This document shows positions 23,503 through 36,138 of a stretch of DNA of 64,000 nt, in pieces. Position numbers and translations under genes: made by a program. Position 1 is the first letter of the stretch. Each line of letters begins with the position of its first letter. Location of the stretch: positions 1,240,001 through 1,304,000 of the forward strand of contig QXEO01002114.1 in NCBI GenBank assembly GCA_007115705.1. The letters are read 5' to 3'. The DNA comes from Dactylis glomerata. Taxonomy: Eukaryota > Streptophyta > Magnoliopsida > Poales > Poaceae. The notes under the pieces were generated by a model. That model saw only the letters and a program-made list of their open reading frames with translations. It was not told where the DNA came from and searched no databases.

Positions 23503-25232
23503 TGAAGGAAATATGCCCTAGAGGCAATAATAATATTGTTATTATCATATTTCTTGTTCATGATAATGTTTATACTCCATGCTATAATTGTATTAAGCGG
23601 AAACATTAATACTTGTGTGGTTTATTAACAACACCGTGTCCCTAGTACGCCTCTACTAGACTAGCTCATTGATTAATGATGGTTAAGGTTTCCTAACCAT
23701 AGACATGAGTTGTCAATTAATAATGAGGTCATATCATTAGGAGAATGGTGTGATGGACAGACCCAAATAAAGCAGAGCAATTAGATCGTGTCATCGTGTT
23801 CATCTTTGCGAAGCTTTTCCTATGTCAAGTATTGTATTCCTTAGACCATGAGATAATACAACTCCCTAGTATCGGAAGAAAGCTTTGAAGTCATCAAACG
23901 TCATCCTATGTGAGGGTGATAATAAAGGTGTCTCTCAGGTGATCGGAAAGTACTTGTTGGGTTGTATGTATCGAGATGGAATTTGTCCCTCCCAAGTCGG
24001 AGAGATATACTTCGGGCCCACTCGGTAATCGATATCAACACCGCTTGCAAGCATGTGGTTAAGGAGTTAATCACAAAGTGATATCGGATTACGGAACGAG
24101 TAAAGTACTTGCTGTGAACGAGATTGAACTAGGTATGGTGATACCGACGATCAAATCTCGGGCAAGTAAAATATCGTGTGACGAAGGGAATACATATACG
24201 GGATTAATTGAATCCTGACATCGCGGTTCATCTGATATGATCATCGATGAATATGTGGGAGTCAATATGGGTTTCCAGATCCCGCTGTTGATTATTGATA
24301 GAAGATCATGTCTACATATTCTCGAACCCGTAGGGTCACACACTTAACGTGTATCGATGCTAGGATAGAATGGATAATTGGTTTATGAGTTTTAGTTCGG
24401 AGTCTCGGATGAGATCCAGGACATCACGAGAGGTTCCGGAATGGTCCGGAGAATAAGATTCATATAAAGGAAAGCAGTTTTTGGATTCCGGAAAGGTTTC
24501 GGAGTTTATCGGTATTGTACCGGAAGGTTCTAGAAGGTTCCGGAGTGGGACCAACGTGGGCCCACTTGACGGAGGCCTGCGTGGGCCTAAGGGGAAGTGC
24601 CCTGGCCGCCCTGGGCCAGGCGCACAAGGCCCCTAAGGCCCAGCCGGCCAGCCCAAGGGGAAACCCTAAGGGAGTCTTCAAAGAAGGAAAGGGGGAAATC
24701 TTGCCCCCCACTCTTCCTACTCCAAGTCGGCTAGGGTTTGGGGAGAGGCCAAGCTGGCCTTGGCCGGCCACCCCTCTATATATAGGGGGGCAAGGGCGCA
24801 GCCCTCTCTCACCCCAACCCAAACCCTAGCCGCCAACTGCTGCCCTCCCTCTCTCTCTCTCGCGACTGCGCGTAGGCGAAGCCCTGCCGCAGAAACTCTC
24901 CACCATAAGCACCACGCCGTCGTGCTGCCGATCCAATCTATCTCTCCACCATACTTGCTGGACCAAGGAAGGAGGAGACATCGCTGCACCGCACGTGTGC
25001 AACTCTCGGAGGCGCCGCCACTTGCGGCGTAGGATCGGATCGGATCGCGAGGAGGAGACGGCGAGTACGACTACGTCAACCACGTTCTATTGAACGTTTC
25101 CGCTGTGCGAATCTTCAAGGGTATGAAGATCTCATCTACCTCTCTCGTTGATTACATCTCCTAGATTAGATCTTGGCTTTCTTGTTCGCTTCCGTAGGAA
25201 ATTTTTTGTTTTCTATGCTGCGAAACCCTTCA
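23503..25232 (+). mobile_element. C2 5' LTR
   Basis: It starts TGAAGGAAATATGCCCTAGA and ends CGAAACCCTTCA. It has TATATATA at 24777-24784, a (CT)n run downstream and several TTCCGGA-type repeats upstream at about 24430-24545. Confidence 0.94.
24777..24784 (+). promoter_or_regulatory. C2 5' LTR TATA box
   Basis: TATATATA after a C-rich run; the motif is repeated at 31468-31475 in the 3' LTR. Confidence 0.7.
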
Positions 25233-25233
25233 G

Positions 25234-25245
25234 TGGTATCAGAGC
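25234..25245 (+). other. C2 primer-binding site (tRNA-Met)
   Basis: TGGTATCAGAGC lies one base after the 5' LTR, identical to the C1 site. Confidence 0.93.
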
Positions 25246-28200
25246 TAGATCTATGCGTAGATGTGTTTCACGAGTAGAACGCAACATGCTTGTTGCGGGC
25301 GTTGATGTTTTCTGTTGCAAACCTCTTGTTGTGTATCTCTTATGGCGCGGTATAGTGAGATCGAAGCGGTCCAGGCCAACTTTACGCGACCGCGTTCGCG
25401 AGACCGGCTCCGCACTTGACGTGTGGCTTGTTCCACACATGCGGCTGGTGGATGCCAGTTTCTCTCACTATAGTAGTCATGGGACTTACATCAGATGTTA
25501 GCAACCATAATATCACCGTTGTGGCTTTTCGTAGGTAAGAATCGTTCTTAGCTTGCTACTCCCATAAGCCACGTAAAACATGCAACAACAAAGTAGAGGC
25601 GTCTAACTTGTTTTTGCAGGGAGTGTTTTGTGATATGGTATGGCCACAAGATGTGATGTGATATATGTGATGTATGCGATGATCATGTTTTGTAATCTTT
25701 CACGACTTGCATGTCGATGAGTTCACAACCGGCAGGAGCCATATGGTTGTCTTTATAATTGTGTATGACCTGCGTGTCAACTTCTTATACGCCATGTAAT
25801 AGCTTCACTTTATCGCTAAGTAGTTAGCAATAGTTGTAGTTGCTATTCGTGGTGGAGGCAATCATGGTGGAGTGATGGAGATCATGCCGGTGCGCACAAG
25901 ATGGAGATCATGGCGCGGAGATTGGCTATACCATGTCACATAAAATTATATGCATGTGATGTTTATCCTTTTATGTATCTTATTATGCTTAGATCGCGAC
26001 GGTAGCATTATAAGATGATTCCTCACTTAAAGATCAAGATAAAATTGTGTTCTCCCCTCGTATGCGCCGTTGCGAAAGTTCGTCGTGTTCAAGCATCTCG
26101 TGATGATCGGGTGCTATAAACTCTACGTTCACATACAACGGGTGCAAGCCAGTTTTGCACATGCGGAGATACTTGGGTTTGACTTGACGAGCCTAGCATG
26201 TACAGACATGGCCTCGGAACACATGGACCGAAAGGTCAAGCATGAGTCATATGGATGATATGATCAACATGTTGATGTTCACCATTAAAGCTACATCATT
26301 CACGTGATGATCGGTCTCGGTGTAGTGAATTTGGATCATGCTTCACTAAACAACTTTGAGGAATGTTGAATTTAGTGGGAGTTCATTAGTAATTTGATTA
26401 ACTTGAACTAATTATCATGAACTAAATCTTAGTGTATTTGCATAAGTCGTTGTAGTCTTTGGCACCGTTTTCCACCGACACTTAGCTTAATTGAGTTAAA
26501 AGAACTATAGAATTCTGGATAATCACTTTTCGGTCTAGTGCCGTTTAGTTAGAATGTCAAGACTAAAGATTAAGTCCTATTGCAAACTTTAGCAAACCTT
26601 GCTTGCTCCATATGATTTAATAAATTGTATTAATCTAAGAGCAACGATTCAAGTTTAGTATCTAAAGATCATATGTTTGCCTTCATGATAAATTGATCTT
26701 CAAAATTGTTTGAGAATCAAAGTGATCATCAAGCTGAAAGAATTGTTTCAGAAACAAATAAGAAGTAAAAGATATTTGATATCTAAGACTTTGATTGTTT
26801 GCAAAATGATGAAGTATAATTTAGTAAAAGAACATATGCTCATATTGTATGACTATATGCAAAGATTGAAGATGCTAGGCATCCCGATCACCCAAAAGTT
26901 TGGGAAACTAATATTATACTTGCATTCATCCTTATAAGCTATAGTAGTTTCATCATGAAAGTTGTCATGATAAGATGAATGAAAAAGGTATCGGCTAAAT
27001 TGTTTTTGCTATACCAAAAGAATACTAAAGAATGGAATCGGGGAGAATACCAATCATATGATGATGGCGACCCACTTCAAAGTGCAAAATCTAAGGCTAT
27101 TAGTATTTGACTAACATCCTTTGGACTATGTGTCAAATGATTGATGCCACTATTGATGTTGATAGATTCTTCTAAAAGGAGAGGAAACGCTAAATAGGAT
27201 CTGCAAAAGTATTTGGTAGAAAAGGAAAAGACTGGAATTGTCCAGCTCAGGTATATAAATGATATACATGTTATAGATGTATTCTTTGCTAAGTACATGA
27301 TGTAATTCTTGGGTATTCGATACTGATTTGTTGGTATGAAATGTCATACAAAGCAACAATACAAGAACTATGATGGCCTAAGCAACTAGCAAAAGAATGT
27401 GGTAACAATGTGCATCGAGAAACAAATAAATGTGTTATTGTGTTTTTCGTCGGCATAAAACCTAGCCTTCTAGATTTGTTAAGAACTTAATAATTGCTAT
27501 TTTGTTCTGGTATTATGAGAGCAATGGTTGTTCAAATATTACCGTCTTCCATAGTCGATGGATAGATTATTATAAATCTTGTTGGTGAAATAGACATTTA
27601 TAACACTGATGCTAAAGGTCGCAAGACAAAAACAAATTTCACTTATATATGACACCGCCGTTTAAGTCATATTGGAAACAAAAACATGAAAGAAATTCTA
27701 TATTGATAGATTTTCGAGTCATTTGATTTTGAATTGATTGACGCTTGTGAGACTTTTCCTAAAGATGATTAAACTTCGTTCATGGGCCATAGAAAGAACA
27801 AGCGACTGACCACATGGAGATTGTACATGTTGATGTATGTAGTTCATGTGTGAAGTCGAGCGTGGTGTATTTTCTATTTCATCAATGACTCGAATAGATG
27901 TACGGTATATCTACTTGATGAGATAGAAGTATGAAATTGTTCAATTTATGAAGTGAAAAATTGTTGTAACAAGAATATTCAAGTTGTATGATTAGATCAT
28001 AAAGAAGAATATTTGAGTTACAAGTTTAGCAAAACATCTAAGAGTTAGAGGAATTGTTCCACAAATTTTCATCGTGATAAACACCATAGGAGTATGGAGT
28101 TTTCGATGGATGTAATCAAACCTTGTTTGACATGGTTAGATCAATGATGAAATAAACTACCAATATAATTTGTGGATTATGCTTTAGAAACTACCGCTTT

Positions 28201-30182
28201 TCACTGAATAGAGTGCCATCATAATCTGCCGAAATGACACCTTACAAAGTTATAGTTGTCTTTTCTTGAATTTTGGTATGCAAGGCATATGTGTAAAATG
28301 TTTACAACCAAAATCGGATTAGTAAGTCTTTGTAGGTTATCCCAAAGAATGTCGATGGGTATTCCTTCTATTATGAACCTAAACACATAGTGATTGTCAC
28401 TAAAAGAAGTGAATTTCTTATGAAGGAGTTTTTTCGCGAAAGGTTTAAGTGGGAGGAAGATAGAACTTGATGAGGTTATTGAATCTGAGCAAGATGATCA
28501 GAGTAGCGCAGCACCAGAATATGTTCTGGAAGCGGCAACTGCAATCATAGCTCACGCGTCTACAATATGTTGTAGTCACGGCATCGAAGTTACTATTTAA
28601 CCAAGTTGGTCGTAATCAAATAGTAAGATTTGAGGACGAGATATTATTAGATAATAGTAACCAACAATATACAAAGAAGCGATGATGGGCCCTGACTTCG
28701 TCATATGAATTATTCTAGCAACAATTACATATTGAGATATGATAGTTGAATAAACGAAACAACGTTCCTCTACTGGAATGCACACCAAGGACGTGTATCT
28801 GACACGACCCAATGGGTTTTGTTGATTCAAAGGTTGCTAGATATGTATGCAAACTTCTATGGTAGAAGAAAGCATAGCGAAGTTGGAATCTTCAATGATG
28901 AAAATGTTAAAGTGTTAATTTCATCAAGATATTTGAAGATGCTTGTATTACAAGAAAGTAAGTGGGAGCGCTAAGACATATTTCTAATGCTTTATGTAGA
29001 TGACATATCGTTCATTAGAAATTATGTGTTTTTCTTGATATTGTTAAGTTTTCATTAAAATTAGTTTTTGATGAAAGACTTAGGTAAAACCAGAATATTA
29101 AGCATCAATGTCTATACAGATAGATTGAGGCGTTAATATAGTTTTGCCAGAGTACATAGATGAAATATTGAATTTGTTCAATATGGAAACAATAAGAATG
29201 GTTCTTGTTGCATGGAAGAGGTTGGAGCAAGAATCAATTGTTTTGACACTTGATGAGTGAAACCACAAGAATGATTTTATCAATCTTGTATACCATGATA
29301 TGTAGATCCAGATGTGTCCAATGCTCTAAAGGTTATAGCATTTATATGATGATCGTTGGACAATAGTAAAGATATTCTTATGCACTTTTGAAGAAGTAAG
29401 AATATGTTCTGTATGCAGAAGTGACAAATGGTTCATTGCAATGAGTTACATTGGCTTTGTCACACATACAAGTAAAATTTTATCTCAATTTTAAGCTATT
29501 TGTTTTGAGTTAGAAGGTGGCATAATAAGATGAAAGAAAGTTCCATGATTACTTGGATGAGTTCCAATGTTGATATTGTGGCGGACACTGCAACGAGGGC
29601 TAAGTATATAATCGCTTTAGAAGCGGCATAAAAGATGCAAAGTAGATAGTGATAATCCAACTTATTTGTGGCACTGTCGTCCAGGTCATATTGGCGTAAA
29701 ACGCATAAAGAAACTCCATTCTGATGGACTTTTGGAGTCTCTTGATTTTGAATCATTTGACACGTGCAAGCCATGCCTTATGGGCAAGATGATCAAGAAA
29801 CCCGTTCTCCGGAATAATGGAGCGAGCAACGGACTTATTGGAAATTATACATACCGATGTGTGTGGACCAATGAGTATTTCGACGCACGGTGGATATCGC
29901 TATTTTTCAAGTGTGCTAGTACCATGTAGTTCTATTGTATGACAATAGTGACAACATAGTCTCGGCAAAGAAATTGAGGTCTTGCCAGAAGACCAAGTTT
30001 ATACGATGCCATCTCATGTCAAGATGAGTAATGCGTGATGACGCAAAAGATATGCAAATACAAACGGACCTGAAAGTGTCAGACCCGGAGATAAGGTTTA
30101 CCACGTGCAACGCGTATGAGTAACACCGGAATGCCATAGGTGTTGAGTGCGCAAGTATTAACTAGATTATTGACTCTAGTGC
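25246..30182 (+). pseudogene. C2 interior: degenerate Copia gag-pol remnant
   Basis: This aligns in order with the C1 interior but has no long ORF. Landmarks I could place are leader sequence shared with C1 near 26190, a gag-start-like segment near 26460, a ruined GAG-pre-integrase region at about 27645-27780, integrase remnants to about 28140, a polymerase active-site remnant encoding YVDD at 28993-29004, and RNase H remnants at about 29510-29630 and 29935-30110. Stops and small indels occur every few dozen bases. The family is therefore non-functional in protein terms, although it keeps the cis signals (LTRs, PBS, polypurine tract). A better-preserved integrase segment interrupts the RNase H remnant and is listed separately. 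Confidence 0.88.
29660..29906 (+). pseudogene. Misplaced GAG-pre-integrase/integrase segment within C2
   Basis: This block encodes LWHCRPGHIGVKRIKKLHSD and DTCKPCLMGKM, followed after a local frame change by the integrase start (matching the C1 phrase IIHTDVCGPM). It is clearly homologous to C1 14810-15055. It lies downstream of the polymerase remnant and in the middle of RNase H, the wrong place for these domains, and it is far better preserved than C2's own copy at about 27645-27890. It looks like a patch gained by template switching from a less decayed relative. Confidence 0.8.
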
Positions 30183-30192
30183 AAGTGGGAGA
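30183..30192 (+). other. C2 polypurine tract
   Basis: AAGTGGGAGA directly upstream of the 3' LTR, the same as in C1. Confidence 0.85.
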
Positions 30193-30193
30193 C

Positions 30194-31922
30194 TGAAGGA
30201 AATATGCCCTAGAGGCAATAATAATATTGTTATTATCATATTTCTTGTTCATGATAATGTTTATACTCCATGCTATAATTGTATTAAGCGGAAACATTAA
30301 TACTTGTGTGGTTTATGAACAACACCGTGTCCCTAGTACGCCTCTACTAGACTAGCTCATTGATTAATGATGGTTAAGGTTTCCTAACCATAGACATGAG
30401 TTGTCAATTAATAATGAGGTCATATCATTAGGAGAATGGTGTGATGGACAGACCCAAATAAAGCAGAGCAATTAGATCGTGTCATCGTGTTCATCTTTGC
30501 GAAGCTTTTCCTATGTCAAGTATTGTATTCCTTAGACCATGAGATAATACAACTCCCTAGTATCGGAAGAAAGCTTTGAAGTCATCAAACGTCATCCTAT
30601 GTGAGGGTGATAATAAAGGTGTCTCTCAGGTGATCGGAAAGTACTTGTTGGGTTGTATGTATCGAGATGGAATTTGTCCCTCCCAAGTCGGAGAGATATA
30701 CTTCGGGCCCACTCGGTAATCGATATCAACACCGCTTGCAAGCATGTGGTTAAGGAGTTAATCACAAAGTGATATCGGATTACGGAACGAGTAAAGTACT
30801 TGCTGTGAACGAGATTGAACTAGGTATGGTGATACCGACGATCAAATCTCGGGCAAGTAAAATATCGTGTGACGAAGGGAATACATATACGGGATTAATT
30901 GAATCCTGACATCGCGGTTCATCTGATATGATCATCGATGAATATGTGGGAGTCAATATGGGTTTCCAGATCCCGCTGTTGATTATTGATAGAAGATCAT
31001 GTCTACATATTCTCGAACCCGTAGGGTCACACACTTAACGTGTATCGATGCTAGGATAGAATGGATAATTGGTTTATGAGTTTTAGTTCGGAGTCTCGGA
31101 TGAGATCCAGGACATCACGAGAGGTTCCGGAATGGTTCGAAGAATAAGATTCATATAAAGGAAAGCAGTTTTTGGATTCCGGAAAGGTTTCGGAGTTTAT
31201 CGGTATTGTACCGGAAGGTTCTAGAAGGTTCCGGAGTGGGACCAACGTGGGCCCACTTGACGGAGGCCTGCGTGGGCCTAAGGGGAAGTGCCCTGGCCGC
31301 CCTGGGCCAGGCGCACAAGGCCCCTAAGGCCCAGCCGGCCAGCCCAAGGGGAAACCCTAAGGGAGTCTTCAAAGAAGGAAAGGGGGAAATCTTGCCCCCC
31401 ACTCTTCCTACTCCAAGTCGGCTAGGGTTTGGGGAGAGGCCAAGCTGGCCTTGGCCGGCCACCCCTCTATATATAGGGGGCAAGGGCGCAGCCCTCTCTC
31501 ACCCCAACCCAAACCCTAGCCGCCAACTGCTGCCCTCCCTCTCTCTCTCTCGCGACTGCGCGTAGGCGAAGCCCTGCCGCAGAAACTCTCCACCATAAGC
31601 ACCACGCCGTCGTGCTGCCGATCCAATCTATCTCTCCACCATACTTGCTGGACCAAGGAAGGAGGAGACATCGCTGCACCGCACGTGTGCAACTCTCGGA
31701 GGCGCCGCCACTTGCGGCGTAGGATCGGATCGGATCGCGAGGAGGAGACGGCGAGTACGACTACGTCAACCACGTTCTATTGAACGTTTCCGCTGTGCGA
31801 ATCTTCAAGGGTATGAAGATCTCATCTACCTCTCTCGTTGATTACATCTCCTAGATTAGATCTTGGCTTTCTTGTTCGCTTCCGTAGGAAATTTTTTGTT
31901 TTCTATGCTGCGAAACCCTTCA
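30194..31922 (+). mobile_element. C2 3' LTR
   Basis: 1,729 bp, almost base-for-base the same as 23503-25232. TATA motif at 31468-31475. Confidence 0.94.
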
Positions 31923-31927
31923 AAGCT
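31923..31927. repeat. C2 target-site duplication, right copy (AAGCT)
   Basis: AAGCT follows the LTR end AAACCCTTCA and matches 23498-23502. Confidence 0.93.
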
Positions 31928-32182
31928 AACCCTAGGTTTCAAAATTCATGCATAAAATCATAGCACTATCTCTAGTTTACTAGTGCACAAGTGTTGGAAA
32001 TTCTGAAATTATGAGCATGCCATAAAGCACACACACACACACATAAAAATCATGCACATACACTCACATGAAATCACACATGATAACACACAAGCACAAT
32101 ACTTAGCAAAAGTTTTTAATTCACCCAAGATAAAGCATCCAACTAAGGTTTTAATTTGGTCTACAAAAAGTGAGGTGTTACA
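31923..32182 (-). mobile_element. Gypsy element A, LTR segment 3 of 3 (terminus)
   Basis: The final stretch of LTR A, with a (CA)n run at about 32026-32042, ends GAGGTGTTACA. On the minus strand this is the start TGTAACACCTC. Integrase sequence of another Gypsy element begins immediately after. Confidence 0.7.
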
Positions 32183-33149
32183 CAGCGCATCTCCAAGCAG
32201 AGGCACACTCCAGCAGCAGCCCTCAAGACCATTCCTCTCACCTAGCCGTTTGCATCTGGGGCCTCGACATGGTAGGGCCGTTCAAGACGGCACCCGAGGG
32301 CTTGACACATCTTTTGGTGGCGGTGGACAAGTTCACAAAGTGGATCGAGGCCAAGCCGATCAAGAAACTCGATGGCTCGTCAACCATCAAGTTATTCAAC
32401 GAGATCATTGTGATATATGGCCTCCCGCATAGCATCATCACCGACAATGGGACAAACTTCATAAAGGGGATCTTCGCAGACTTCTGCAGGCAAAAGGAGA
32501 TCTGGCTGGACCTAGCCTCCGACTGGACCTAGCCTCGGTGGCACATCCACATTCAAACGAGCATGTTGAGAAGGCAAACGGCTTGGTCCTAGCCGGCATC
32601 AAACCGAGATTGGTGGATCCTCTCGAGCGCTCAGCCAACTACTGGGTCGAAGAGTTGCCCTCAGTACTCTAGAGCCTGCACACAACCCCAAATTGCTATG
32701 TTGGCTTCACGCCTTTCTTCCTGGTTTACGGGGCAGAAGCTGTGCTGCCCATCAACATCGAACTCGACGCACCAAGGGTAGTCCAGTACACTGAGGAGCA
32801 AGCTAAAGAAGCCCGCGGAGACAGCATCGACCTCCTCGAAGAGTCTCGGGAGCTGGCCCTGTCCAGAACAGCGCTCTACCAGCAATAGCTGCGACGCTAT
32901 CATAGCCGGAAGATACGCCCCCTCAAATTCCGTGAAGGGGACCTCACGCTCTGGCTGATCCAAAACACCAAAGGCATGCATAAGCTATCCTCTCCTTGGG
33001 AGAGGCCGTTCATCATCTGCCGGGTGCTGGGTAATGGGGCATACTACCTCATCGACGCGCAAGAGCCGAGGAAGAACAAGGCTGACAACTCCGACAAGGA
33101 GACAGGGCGTCCCTAGAACGTCAATCACCTAAGACCTTTCTTCTATTAA
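32183..33149 (+). pseudogene. Gypsy element D: integrase and polyprotein C terminus, Tat/Retand-like
   Basis: Integrase joins element DNA to the chromosome. Recognisable phrases on the plus strand are GLDMVGPFKTAPEG and AVDKFTKWIEAKPI (first catalytic Asp region), IYGLPHSIITDNGTNF (second Asp region), PHSNEHVEKANG (Glu region), then FFLVYGAEAVLP and the C-terminal block LRRYHSRKIRPLKFREGDL, ending VNHLRPFFY and a stop at 33147-33149. Damage includes a frameshift near 32246, a 17-base duplication at about 32505-32540 that creates a stop, and TAG codons near 32670 and 32886. The upstream gag, protease and RT are absent because LTR A lies on that side. Wording such as GAEAVLP and the NHLRPFFY end fit the Tat/Retand group; lineage is an inference. 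Confidence 0.85.
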
Positions 33150-33859
33150 GGCAAAAGCTTGTATCTCGAATGCTTATCAATGAATAAAGGAAGCTAGGGC
33201 GGCTCGTTACAGCCGGCCCCCCGAGAAACACCTTGTGTATTTTGTTTCCTACATTATTCACTTGACCGATAGCCGGATCTAGGCAGCGAGCCACAGCTGG
33301 TTGCTTTGAACAATCAAACCCCCCATTAGCCGAACAAGTACTTCGTGCGGATCGGACCCCGAGCCTAACCTCCACCCTCCGGCTCACGATAGCCGGCTGG
33401 GGCAGAGCCAGCAGGTCACGCACCTAGGAAAGCCGCTGGGGAAGAAAACACGAACTCTAAACATTGTTATTCAGTTGAGTTTCTAAAGGTGATGGTCATT
33501 GACCGCACGCAGGCCAGCTTGAGCCAAGTGACCAAGAAACCGAAGTACTACTTCTCACCCCGCGGCACGCTCCCATCCTAGGCCGGCATTCGGCTGCCGA
33601 CCCAAGGGTGACCAACCGGCACCAGGCTGCCGGTTGGGGGTAGAATGGCCGAAGGGTGGGGAGATGATGGAAAAGGTTGAGGAAACTAGGCAAGAGCGAG
33701 CCAGCAAACGGTAAATGGTCAAGACTTTTGGAACCTAAGCAGAGTAATCGCATAAAAAAGCCTGAAACAAACGACGTCTTGCACAATACACGTTCGACAC
33801 ACGAGCAAATTAGTTTTGAGCCAGTTATCAGTTCAGCTACCCGAAAACTCGGGGGCTAG
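33150..33859 (+). other. Element D 3' non-coding region ending in a polypurine tract
   Basis: About 700 bases without a credible ORF follow the polyprotein. They contain repeated AGCCGG-type words. At 33849-33859 the motif CTCGGGGGCTAG matches the polypurine tract that commonly ends plant Tat-type interiors, which suggests that the 3' LTR starts at 33860 (TGGGAAGG). Confidence 0.5.
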
Positions 33860-35840
33860 TGGGAAGGGGAATTGGTCCTCAAGTGGCCATCTCCAACCCG
33901 CCGCTGGCTGACCGTCCAGCCGGCAGCGCATTGCGGCTAGCAGTAGATACACAAAAACGAAGAGCAGCAAAGTCATTTGCATGGGCGGTCACCACTGCGT
34001 CGTGCAACCGAGGGCCAACACCCTGCAACGATCCCTTGGTCGAGGCAAACTGTCTGCGAAGCTTTGTCAGGGGTGACTTTCCGGCTCCAGCATTGCTCAA
34101 GTCGGTGCAAGATGGCACATCTGCTTACTCTTTCTGAAGCCGGCCAGCAGGGCTTTGGTTCCTAACATTGGAGCCGACCAAGGTTGACGAAAGGTTTTTG
34201 CTTGAGGCATTTTGGGCAGCAGCCAGCCCCCCGAACTCGAGCCGGTGGGGTCGCATGAAGCGCGTTCCTAAGGTCAATATAGACTCTGTTAACATCATCC
34301 TCGGCGTGGGCGGAAACGCCATCCTCTCCGGGCGTAGAGGGCTTTCGCCGTTGGCCACCACCTCCACGTCGGCGACCGCCTTGTCTTCCGCTTCAGGCTA
34401 GGGGTGCTGGAAGCCTTGGTGCGGGTCTTCGATGCCAATGGCATCCGCCACACCTACCCCCTCCCCATGGCGATGGTGTGAAGAGGTGGCGCCGTCATGG
34501 AGGTCTGCTGGGGAGGAGATCTGTTCTCCTCCCCTCTTTTGAATGGTTGTCATCACAGGCGGGATATGCCCCGCCATGCTTTTGTGTCTTCCCCTGCTGG
34601 GGCTTGTTAGTAATGAAGCCGTTTCTTTATCGCTATTTCATCTCCTTTTGTCTTCCATCGTTTTGCGCCGTTAAGGTCCTCCGCTCGCTCGAGAGCCCTG
34701 GCGAGTTGCTTGCGCTCGTGGGAGGCCTCCCAGCGCTTTAGAGCGGGGTTGGCGCTGGTGACGTAGATTGCGCATCCTGAGACAAAGAGTTGAAAAAGAA
34801 AGGAGTTGGAAAACAAAAAACCCCAAATCCCCGAAAGCGACGAAGTAAATCGATAACACAAATGAAAAAAGAAAGGCGAATAAGATACTCTTGTGACCGG
34901 CACAGGGACCTTACTCATCATGAGGGAGCCCAATACTATCTGTGCCAGCAGCTAAGAGCAAATTGCTGCACGTGGCGATTCACGGGGCCTTCCTCGGCAT
35001 GGGGGAAGCTGGACTCTCATGGATGAGAAGGCATCAACGCTTAAGAGAGCCCAGAGACCGTCGACACATCATCGAGGGTTGCTCATGAGGAGAAGGGCCT
35101 GGTGCGGACCTCCGAATCTACGTCTCCTTTGTAAGATGATCAGAGCGGCCTTAGTCTTCGACGATCCTGCCATGCTCGGCCTTCCTTGAGCGAGGGGAAT
35201 CTTGGCTCCTGCGGATGCCAATGCATCAACGCGTCAGAACACCCACGCGAGGGATGCTCACGAGGCGTCTGTCCTTAGTGGGTTCCTTAGGCACACCTTG
35301 GATTTTTTCAAAGATTTTTTATTTTCTAGTGTACTACGTGAGGAACTAAGCACCACGGGTACGTGGAAGTGATCAATATTGGGGCCGTCGCCCCTGACCA
35401 GAGCTCAATCCCTTTGGGTTTTTCGGGCTTACTGTTTTTCGGGCGAAGGCCCCAGCATAGACACCATGCCCAGCCCCCTTCCGCGTGGAGTACAACAAAA
35501 AATAAATGGACTTCATGCCATCACAATATCATGCCAAAGCAGAGGCGCTATATGCGTTTTAACTTAGTCTTAGTGCTGATAAGCATTTTAAGTTAATACA
35601 AAGTGCCGTCGTGACGGTCTTTATCTCCTCGCGAGGAACCTATGGGTAGAACTTTCTCAGATGAGCTATGTTCCACAGGTTCCCCACTGGTATGCCTTCT
35701 GCGGTTTCCAGCCGCGCTGAGCCTGGCCTGGCGATGTGCGTCACCTTGAAGGGCCCTTCCTACATCGGCAATAGCTTATGGAGGCCCTTGCAAGAGACTA
35801 TCCTCCTGAGAACCAGTTCACTGACCTCTAGAGTCCTTGC
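33860..35840. repeat. Unassigned repeat stretch, probably LTR D plus other retrotransposon remnants
   Basis: The start fits an LTR following the polypurine tract of D, but I could not find its end or a second copy. Short ORFs occur on both strands without a recognisable domain. The sequence from about 34480 to 35840 has the GC-rich, ORF-poor look of Gypsy non-coding sequence. Nothing here supports a host gene. Confidence 0.35.
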
Positions 35841-36125
35841 TCGAAAATAGCGACTATGGTAGTGGCGCAAGCTCTACTTGCTTGAAAAACCATGTCCACT
35901 AAAGAGGAGAAACTGGCACCCACCAAGTCACTTGTACGATCCAAGTCGTATGTCAGTTGTGGAACCAGTCTCGCATAAGATTATGTGTATGGTCGGTCAC
36001 GGGACGCTTCCAATCCAACAGTGTCGCAGACATGAACATATGCAAATAAAAGGGTAATAATAAGAAAATGAACGCCCGCATCCACGATGCGTTCTAACCG
36101 TACCAGTACAACTATGCATAGATCG
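35841..36125 (-). mobile_element. Copia element E: remnant of leader next to PBS
   Basis: Read on the minus strand, this continues from the PBS with GATCTATGCATAGTTG and later GTGCCAGTTTCTCC, resembling the leader of C1 and C2 after their PBS. It breaks off at about 35841 in unrelated sequence, so everything downstream in element E is missing. Confidence 0.6.
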
Positions 36126-36137
36126 GCTCTGACACCA
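36126..36137 (-). other. Element E primer-binding site (tRNA-Met type)
   Basis: The minus strand reads TGGTGTCAGAGC, one base different from TGGTATCAGAGC, one base after the LTR end. Confidence 0.8.
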
Positions 36138-36138
36138 C

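Larger units (their letters stand above)
23503..31922 (+). mobile_element. Copia element C2: near-identical LTRs around a decayed interior
   Basis: An 8.4-kb plus-strand element is flanked by AAGCT (23498-23502 and 31923-31927). The LTRs are 1,730 and 1,729 bp and differ by about three substitutions plus one G in a G-run, so insertion was very recent. PBS and polypurine tract are intact. The interior, in contrast, is a Copia polyprotein with dense stops and frameshifts throughout. That combination means the element moved using proteins from another element. Confidence 0.95.

Noticed and set aside
24460..25080. ORFs rich in Pro, Arg and Ala repeated at 24460-25080 and 31151-31773
   Set aside because: They are copies of the same C2 LTR sequence; repetition reflects the LTR pair, not a conserved gene family.
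32026..32182. CRISPR-like or satellite array
   Set aside because: Only a short CA run is present. No regularly spaced direct repeats with unique spacers were seen anywhere in the window.
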